A stretch of 42,504 nucleotides of DNA from Prosthecobacter debontii (GTDB lineage: Bacteria > Verrucomicrobiota > Verrucomicrobiia > Verrucomicrobiales > Akkermansiaceae). The DNA is taken from positions 1-42,504 of the forward strand of contig CAMBPB010000017.1 of the NCBI GenBank assembly GCA_945869465.1, read 5' to 3'. Positions within the stretch are counted from its first letter, which is position 1. Every line of letters begins with the position of its first letter. The notes under the pieces were generated by a model. It did not search any database and was not told the DNA's origin. It worked only from the letters and a program-made list of their open reading frames with translations. Shown here piece by piece: positions 37,530 through 42,504 of this stretch. The translations under genes were made by a program, and so were the position numbers.

Positions 37530-38627
37530 ATGACCTCACTCGAAGCCCTCGTCGCGTTCAACATGCTGCCCAAGATCGGCCCTGTCCGGGTGCGGCGGCT
37601 GTTGGAGGCATTCGGCAATCCGGCGGCCGTGCTCGGCGCGCCGCCCGACCGCTTGATGCGGGTGGACAGCATCGGCGAGGAAACCGCGAAAATCCTCCAT
37701 GCCTGGCAGGACCACGCCGATCCCGCGGCGGAAATCCGCGAAGCCGCGGAGCGCGGCATCACCATCGTGACCCAGGACGACGACGGCTACCCGAGCCCGC
37801 TTCGCGATGCCTACGATCCGCCGTTGCTGCTCTATGTCTGGGGGGAAATCGAGGCGCGCGACCGCCATGCCATCGGCATTGTGGGCTCGCGGCGGGCGAC
37901 GCATTACGGCACGCAGACCACCAAAAAGCTTTCCTATCAGCTCGCCCAGTCCGGCTTCACGATCATCTCCGGCCTCGCGCGGGGAATCGACACCGCCGCG
38001 CACGAAGCCGCCATTGCCGCGAGCGGCCGCACCATCGCGGTGATCGGCTCGGGCCTCGGCAAACTCTATCCACCGGAAAACCTCGGCCTCGCGGAAAAAA
38101 TCGCGGCCGGATTCGGCGCGGTGGTTTCCGAGTTCCCGCTGAACACCGCGCCGGACAAGCAGACCTTTCCCATGCGCAACCGGATCGTCGCCGCGTGGTC
38201 GCGTGCTTTGTTAGTCGTGGAGTGCCCGGCGTGGTCCGGTGCCCTGATCACCGCGAATCTGGCCACCGAATATGGCAAGCCGGTCTTCGCCGTGCCCGGC
38301 CCGATCGACAAACCCACCTCCGCCGGTTGCAACCAACTCATCCGGGATGGGGCCACGCTCGTCGCCGATGCCAGCCACATTCTCGACGATCTGGGCGAAT
38401 TGCCCTTCGCCCGCAAGGCCAGCGCCTTGGAACCGGCTGCGGAAATCCCCGCACTACCGGAGGACGAGGCCGCCGTATTCGCCGCGGTGACCAGCGACGA
38501 ATCGCCGGTGGACCGCATCATCGAGCGCTGCGGCCTGCCCGCCCATGTGGTGAGCGGAACCTTGATGAAACTGGAGATGCGGCGCTTGGTCAGGGCGTTT
38601 CCGGGGTTTCGGTATGCTCGGCGCTGA
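37530..38627 (+). CDS. dprA: DNA processing protein DprA (Smf)
   Basis: 365 residues, normal for the family. DprA binds incoming single-stranded DNA during natural transformation and loads RecA on it. An N-terminal helix-hairpin-helix/SAM-like domain (1-70, with LPKIGPVRVRRLL) is followed by the Rossmann domain (about 75-290) with all family blocks: GIVGSRRATHYG, ISGLARGIDTAAHEAA, VIGSGLGKLYPPEN, SEFPLNTAPDKQTFPMRNRI and PGPIDKPTSAGCNQLI. The C-terminal domain (about 300-365, VDRIIERCGLPAHVVSGTL) is the winged helix found in many DprA proteins. The gene stands alone on the plus strand and converges on lpxI. No ribosome-binding site is seen. Presence of dprA suggests, but does not prove, natural competence. 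Confidence 0.95.
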   Translation: MTSLEALVAFNMLPKIGPVRVRRLLEAFGNPAAVLGAPPDRLMRVDSIGEETAKILHAWQDHADPAAEIREAAERGITIVTQDDDGYPSPLRDAYDPPLLLYVWGEIEARDRHAIGIVGSRRATHYGTQTTKKLSYQLAQSGFTIISGLARGIDTAAHEAAIAASGRTIAVIGSGLGKLYPPENLGLAEKIAAGFGAVVSEFPLNTAPDKQTFPMRNRIVAAWSRALLVVECPAWSGALITANLATEYGKPVFAVPGPIDKPTSAGCNQLIRDGATLVADASHILDDLGELPFARKASALEPAAEIPALPEDEAAVFAAVTSDESPVDRIIERCGLPAHVVSGTLMKLEMRRLVRAFPGFRYARR

Positions 38628-38628
38628 C

Positions 38629-38645
38629 CGCGGGGGTTTCCCGCG
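38629..38645. terminator. Possible hairpin terminator after dprA
   Basis: A 6-bp GC-only stem (cgcggg and cccgcg) with a 5-nt loop starts 2 nt after the dprA stop. No T tract follows, so it would be a weak or Rho-assisted terminator at most. Confidence 0.35.
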
Positions 38646-38843
38646 ACAACTTCAGACATTCTGATCCAGCAAGGCGGGGAGCGATCCTCCGGGCGGTCCG
38701 CCTGCATGGATCGTGAATGCCTGGAGAAGGAACATCTCGTAATCCAGTCATTCGCGGTGTCACTCGGGCCTCATGCGCCCTAGCCCGTTGCGGAGAACGG
38801 TCGCTACCTTTCGGCATGGCTCAGTGCCGCCGACTTCGCGCCG

Positions 38844-39659
38844 CTACACCGCGTGGATTCCGATCTTGTGGCGCTCACAGAGCCCGACGATCAATGATTT
38901 TTCGAGCAGCAGCGTTTTTCCAGCTTCGATCGCGATGCCGGAAACTCCGGCGGCGGCGCAGGTTTCGATGGTTTGAGGACCGATGACGGGCACATCGAAG
39001 CGGAAATCCTGGTTGGGTTTGGAGACTTTCACCAGCAGCACCTCCTTGCCATGGCCGAGTTCGCCGCCGCGTTTGATGCAGGCGTTGGTGCCCTCAAAGG
39101 CCTCCGCCGCCAGCACCGTGCCGTGGCGGACGACCACGCTCTGGCCGATGTCCAGGGCGCTCGTTTGTTTGGCGATCCGGAAGCCGAAGTCCGCATCGGT
39201 GAGTTGGCGTTTCTTGAACGCCGGCCCGCAGACATGCCCCTTGCCGGGAAGATGGTCGTCGAGAAACGTGGTGGCCGGAAGCACCGTGATGCCGTCCTTG
39301 GCCAGTTCATCCGCGATCGCACCGAAGAGAGTCTCCGCATTGCGTTCCCGAACCCGGGCGAGGATCATCAACACCCGCAAATCCGGGCGCATATCGAACA
39401 ATTTCTTGGGTGAAATCTGCCCCATCATCACCGCTTCGGTCACGCCCTCGCCGCGGAAAAACCGGATCATCCTGCCCAACTGGGCGACCCGGAACCACTC
39501 GATGGCGTCCACCTGAGCGGCCAGTTCGGGTGTGGTTTCACCGTGGAAAGCCGCCACCACCAGCTTCACCCCGGGCGAGTGCCGCCGCGCCGCGGCAATG
39601 AATGTTTCCGGATAGACTCCGCTGCCTGCTATGATTCCGATGATGCGGGGATGGTCCAT
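38844..39659 (-). CDS. lpxI: UDP-2,3-diacylglucosamine pyrophosphatase LpxI
   Basis: 271 residues from the ATG at 39659 (MDHPRIIGIIAGSGVYPETF). The longer open frame up to 39731 would run into the tRNA gene, so this start is preferred. LpxI (DUF1009 family) hydrolyses UDP-2,3-diacylglucosamine to lipid X and UMP, the fourth step of lipid A synthesis, in bacteria that lack LpxH. Family features are the N-terminal GIIAGSGxxP, AQLGRMIRFFRGEGVTEAVM, the MMGQI segment, DDHLPGKG, and a C-terminal VIGPQTIETCAAAGVSGIAI followed by EAGKTLLLEK. Its presence means the organism makes LPS and has an outer membrane, which fits the exported lipoproteins here. It follows the tRNA-Leu gene by 47 bp on the same strand. 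Confidence 0.93.
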   Translation of the reverse strand: MDHPRIIGIIAGSGVYPETFIAAARRHSPGVKLVVAAFHGETTPELAAQVDAIEWFRVAQLGRMIRFFRGEGVTEAVMMGQISPKKLFDMRPDLRVLMILARVRERNAETLFGAIADELAKDGITVLPATTFLDDHLPGKGHVCGPAFKKRQLTDADFGFRIAKQTSALDIGQSVVVRHGTVLAAEAFEGTNACIKRGGELGHGKEVLLVKVSKPNQDFRFDVPVIGPQTIETCAAAGVSGIAIEAGKTLLLEKSLIVGLCERHKIGIHAV

Positions 39660-39706
39660 GCCGTGTGTTTCAGGAAAAAACCGGCCGCCGCGCGGAATAC
39701 GGGAAG

Positions 39707-39786
39707 TAGCGGCTGTGGGACTCGAACCCACACTCGTTAGAACTCGATTTTGAGTCGAGCGCGTCTACCAATTCCGCCAAGCCGCC
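39707..39786 (-). tRNA. tRNA-Leu, anticodon CAA
   Basis: The minus strand folds into a full cloverleaf of 80 nt: acceptor GGCGGCT pairs with AGCCGCT (ending in a G-U pair), then a D arm with GGTAGACGC, an anticodon stem CTCGA/TCGAG enclosing the loop CTCAAAA (anticodon CAA, reading UUG), a variable arm with a 3-bp stem (TTC/GAG), and a T arm GTGGG-TTCGAGT-CCCAC. Discriminator A73 is present, as leucine tRNAs require. No CCA is encoded, so it is added after transcription. The variable arm is short (11 nt) for a class II tRNA. Confidence 0.93.
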
Positions 39787-39842
39787 TTGGTGAGCGGCAA
39801 TCTGCCGCGTCCGGCGGCGGAGGGCAAGCGGATTTCTCAGGG

Positions 39843-42272
39843 TCACCACGCCCGCTCACCCCGGGCGTCACAGGGCAGCCAGAGCAGGGCGATGGAATCG
39901 ATCTTCACGTCGGATTTCGCCGGTTTGAGGGATTCGGTTTCCAGCGCCAGCGCGGCGGGATCGTAGGAGCTGGTGATTTTGGAAACTGCGGCTTCAAGTT
40001 CCGCACGGATCGTTGCGATTTCCCCGATGATGCCGGCGATTTTGGCATCGGCGGTGGCGACGTCCTGATGCTGCTTGTAGGCGGTGGTCGCCTTGCCGAT
40101 GGCGGACGAACCGCGGGTGAGAGAGCCGATTCCGATTTTGCGGCCGAACAAGCCGCCGAGAATGCCGCCGAGCAACGAGACACCCGCCTGCATTTTTGCC
40201 GCGTTCGACTCGGCCTTCTGTTTGGCGAGTTGTCCCTCGGCGTTGCGGAGTCTTGCTTCGAGGGTTTCGACTTTCTTCGCGCTGGCGGCGCGGAGTTTGT
40301 CGATGGCCGCGTCACGAGCCTCGCGGGCCTCGTGGGCGAGCCGGGCGCGGAAGTCACCGTCGCTTTCGCCAAGTTTGGACCACGCCTTGAGCGCGGGGCA
40401 GGTGAACACGTCGGCGCGTTGGTTGCGGTACAAAAACTCGGAGAAATCCTTCTCCACTTGTTTGTAGTTCGCCGCGTTCATCGCAAACCCGGGCAACCCG
40501 GCAAATCCCGCGCCCGCGACCGGCTCGCAGTCGCTTTCCGTCACTTTGGCTGGCGGTGGCACGGTTTTTTCCCAATCGATGCCATGGTCATGGATCGGAT
40601 TGACCAGGCGCACGCTGCGGCTGCCATCGACGCCCGCTTTGGGGCAAGAAAAATGCACGGTGCCGGCACGCAGCAGGTGCGGCTGATAGGTGATGTCCTC
40701 GCCGCTGCCTGCGGGTGCGACGAAGATTTCCCTTACCCCGGCGCCCACCGCGGGTCTCGCCGCAGCTGCCGCGCGCGCGGCCATGCCGGGCATGGCCATC
40801 GGATTGGAGTCCGCATCCGGCGTTTTCGTGGCGGCTCCGAACTCCGCACGCTTGGGATCCATCAGCTTCTTGATCTGGCTGCGGGTGAGCGGGCCCGTTA
40901 GATAACTCATCACCCAGCGCACGTGGAACAACACCGGCCCGTCCTCATGCACGTTGTTCATCAGGAAAATCCGGTTGCCGAGGCCGGAGATCAGGCGTTC
41001 CATCGAGGCGCGGTCGAACCTGGCGTTCTGCGATCCGGCGGCACCTTCCAGCCCGTCGAGCACGCGGAGTTTGTCGCGTTCGGTTTGCAGGCGGCCGAGG
41101 AACCAGGTGCCGATGTTGGAGAGCGCCTTGTAATCGAGGTCCACCGGATTCTGCGTGGCTAACAAACAACCGAGTCCGAAGGCACGGCCTTGTTTCAGGA
41201 TCGTCATCATCGGCTTCTTCGAGGGAGGATTCGCCGTGGGCGGCAGGTAGCCGTAGATCTCATCCATGTAGAGCAGCGCGCGCAGCGAGGTGGTGCCGTT
41301 CTGGGAGCGCATCCAGCCAAGCATCTGGTTGAGCAGCAGGCTGACGAAAACCATGCGCTCGGTGTCCCCGAGATGGGCGATGGAGAAAATCGAAATCCGC
41401 GGTTTTCCGGCGGGCGTGTGGAGCATCTTTGCGATGTCCAGCGGCGGACCTTCCAGCCATGACGAGAAGCCGGGCGAGGCTAGCAGATTGTTAAACTTCA
41501 GCGCGAGGTTTTGCCGGGATTTTTCCGGCAGGAACGATTCGAGATCGATGATGCCCACCTTGTCGAACGCGGGTTTCTGGATATGGCGCACCAAGGTTTC
41601 CAAGGTGATGTTCTGGCCGGCGGCCCAGGTGTGTTGGAAAATCGTCGAGAGCAGCACCGCCTCCGGGCTTTGGATCGGATCCGCATCCACACCCACCAGC
41701 GACAGCAGCGACGAGACCGTGCTCTCGATCCGCTCGCCTAACAATTCGCTGTCATCCATGATTTCGAAGGGCGGTGCCTCCAGCGAGCTGAGAATCGAAA
41801 CCGGGATGCCCGCCTTGCTGCCCGGGGTGAAGATGTTGATGTCCACCTTGTCGCGGAGTTGCGTAATGCGCTCGGGCGATTGGCCCCACTCGGCGAGGCC
41901 GGATTTCCACAGGGCCGCGGTTTTCTCCGCGTGTGCGTCGGGCGTGATGGCTTTTTTGGCCGCGTCGTCTTCGTTGATCCATGGGCGGAAGCTCTGCGCG
42001 TCCAGATCGGGAAACATCAGCAGCAGGTTAGAGATGTCGCCCTTGGGATCGATCACGATGGCCGGGATGTTGTCCATCGCCGCCTCCTCCAGCAGCGCGA
42101 GGCAAAGCCCGGTTTTCCCGGAGCCGGTCATGCCCAGAACCACGCCATGGGTGACCAGATCTTTGGAGTCGTAAAGCACCAGATCGCCGGTGACTTGCTT
42201 GTGCTCGCAATCATACTCGCGGCCGAGATAAAATTGGCCGAGTTTTTCGTAGTCGCCGGGGGAGATGCTCAT
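39843..42272 (-). CDS. HerA-like (DUF853-type) ATPase with coiled-coil C-terminal extension
   Basis: 809 residues from the ATG at 42272 (MSISPGDYEKLGQFYLGR); a further in-frame ATG at 42299 lacks family support. A weak AGGA lies about 10 nt before the chosen start. Residues 1-500 are a HerA/FtsK-like motor: Walker A GMTGSGKTG (47-55), IPAIVIDPKGDISNL, Walker B ALLYMDEIYGYLP (about 333-345) and the sensor-like LATQNPVDLDYKALSNIGTW. The C-terminal 300 residues add an Ala-rich linker, a coiled coil (about 650-710, AREARDAAIDKLRAAS and EARLRNAEGQLAKQK), and a small Gly-rich hydrophobic segment (LLGGILGGLFG). HerA-type ATPases translocate DNA and in archaea act with the nuclease NurA; bacterial DUF853 proteins are poorly understood. 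No NurA-like gene is adjacent. The molecular role is therefore open. Confidence 0.87.
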   Translation of the reverse strand: MSISPGDYEKLGQFYLGREYDCEHKQVTGDLVLYDSKDLVTHGVVLGMTGSGKTGLCLALLEEAAMDNIPAIVIDPKGDISNLLLMFPDLDAQSFRPWINEDDAAKKAITPDAHAEKTAALWKSGLAEWGQSPERITQLRDKVDINIFTPGSKAGIPVSILSSLEAPPFEIMDDSELLGERIESTVSSLLSLVGVDADPIQSPEAVLLSTIFQHTWAAGQNITLETLVRHIQKPAFDKVGIIDLESFLPEKSRQNLALKFNNLLASPGFSSWLEGPPLDIAKMLHTPAGKPRISIFSIAHLGDTERMVFVSLLLNQMLGWMRSQNGTTSLRALLYMDEIYGYLPPTANPPSKKPMMTILKQGRAFGLGCLLATQNPVDLDYKALSNIGTWFLGRLQTERDKLRVLDGLEGAAGSQNARFDRASMERLISGLGNRIFLMNNVHEDGPVLFHVRWVMSYLTGPLTRSQIKKLMDPKRAEFGAATKTPDADSNPMAMPGMAARAAAAARPAVGAGVREIFVAPAGSGEDITYQPHLLRAGTVHFSCPKAGVDGSRSVRLVNPIHDHGIDWEKTVPPPAKVTESDCEPVAGAGFAGLPGFAMNAANYKQVEKDFSEFLYRNQRADVFTCPALKAWSKLGESDGDFRARLAHEAREARDAAIDKLRAASAKKVETLEARLRNAEGQLAKQKAESNAAKMQAGVSLLGGILGGLFGRKIGIGSLTRGSSAIGKATTAYKQHQDVATADAKIAGIIGEIATIRAELEAAVSKITSSYDPAALALETESLKPAKSDVKIDSIALLWLPCDARGERAW

Positions 42273-42374
42273 GGTGACCGCATCCTGCAAGAGCCGCAAA
42301 AAACTTCCAGCCCCAAGTCCCTTGGCCGCGGAAAACGCCAGGTAAAATGCAGCGCCCCCAGGGCGGTTGTCTGG

Positions 42375-42504
42375 TTAATTGATTTGTGGCGGGGGTGTTT
42401 TGAGGAGGCGCAAGGCGGCGTGGGGTTTGGCGCTGTGGTGGTGGAAGCCGGCGTTGAGGGTCTCGAAAACTTCCGCGTCGTGAAGCCGCAGGATGGCTCC
42501 CCTC
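42375..42504 (-). CDS. C-terminal end of an unidentified protein, partial at the right edge
   Basis: The minus-strand frame enters from the right edge and ends with TAA at 42375-42377. The 42 visible residues include ILRLHDAEVFETLNAGFHHH and SAKPHAALRLLKTPPPQ. I do not recognise the family from so short a piece. The sequence looks like real protein (amphipathic helix, then a basic tail). It is upstream of and on the same strand as the HerA-like gene, about 100 bp away. A 5-bp hairpin (cgccc/gggcg) lies just after the stop but has no T tract. Confidence 0.5.
   Translation of the reverse strand, partial: RGAILRLHDAEVFETLNAGFHHHSAKPHAALRLLKTPPPQIN

Noticed and set aside
37295..38716. Plus-strand 473-codon frame across dprA
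   Set aside because: Out-of-frame shadow of dprA; Arg/Pro-rich with no motif.
39750..40901. Plus-strand 383-codon frame across the HerA-like gene
   Set aside because: Antisense shadow; the minus-strand gene has Walker A and B motifs.
1..42504. Apparent excess of the word GTTAG/CTAAC on both strands
   Set aside because: A rough hand count (about fifty) is close to what base composition near 63% GC would give, so there is no excess.

Overview
The window looks like chromosomal DNA of a Gram-negative bacterium of the PVC superphylum, most likely a Verrucomicrobiota (Verrucomicrobiales-type). The pointers are a PVC-type multidomain haem c (CxxCH) protein, a PEP-CTERM remnant, very large secreted proteins built from NHL, LamG, HYDIN-like and EF-hand modules, lpxI for lipid A synthesis, high GC content, and almost no Shine-Dalgarno sequences ahead of starts. 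The assignment rests on domain content only; no rRNA or marker phylogeny is available here.

Positions 1-26,000 hold one leftward block of six genes encoding exported proteins. In transcription order they are: a 1895-aa protein with a parallel beta-helix and three six-bladed NHL propellers (25998-20311); an unrecognised 660-aa secreted protein (20287-18305); a 3599-aa giant (18267-7468) with HYDIN-like repeats, a LamG domain and a C-terminus that resembles the pore and TcB-binding part of Tc-toxin A subunits; a 1181-aa RTX/Calx-beta/cadherin-like protein (7431-3886); a SurA-like parvulin lipoprotein (3889-2972) whose start overlaps the preceding stop as ATGA; and a beta-strand-repeat protein that runs off the left edge (2893-1). 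Gaps are short and strand and theme agree, so the first five are probably one operon making a cell-surface or released assembly with its own periplasmic chaperone. This is the best candidate for an undescribed system.

Positions 26,000-28,900 are mostly scars: a PEP-CTERM C-terminal stub, a broken HigA-like antitoxin, a truncated secreted-protein N-terminus, and an EF-G C-terminal stub that keeps its intrinsic terminator. One intact gene, an aspzincin (M35-like) metallopeptidase lipoprotein, sits among them.

Positions 28,945-34,641 encode a 1898-aa fusion of a neutral-ceramidase-like domain, two LamG domains and a complete PVC-type dehydrogenase/HEAT/cytochrome c protein. A VapBC-type toxin-antitoxin pair follows (34,812-35,473), then a gene-poor stretch with a perfect hairpin and a HYDIN-repeat fragment.

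From 36,008 to the right end the content is housekeeping: thiH (thiamine thiazole synthesis) and dprA (single-strand DNA loading of RecA) on the plus strand; lpxI (lipid A), a tRNA-Leu(CAA), a HerA-like ATPase and the C-terminus of an unidentified gene on the minus strand.
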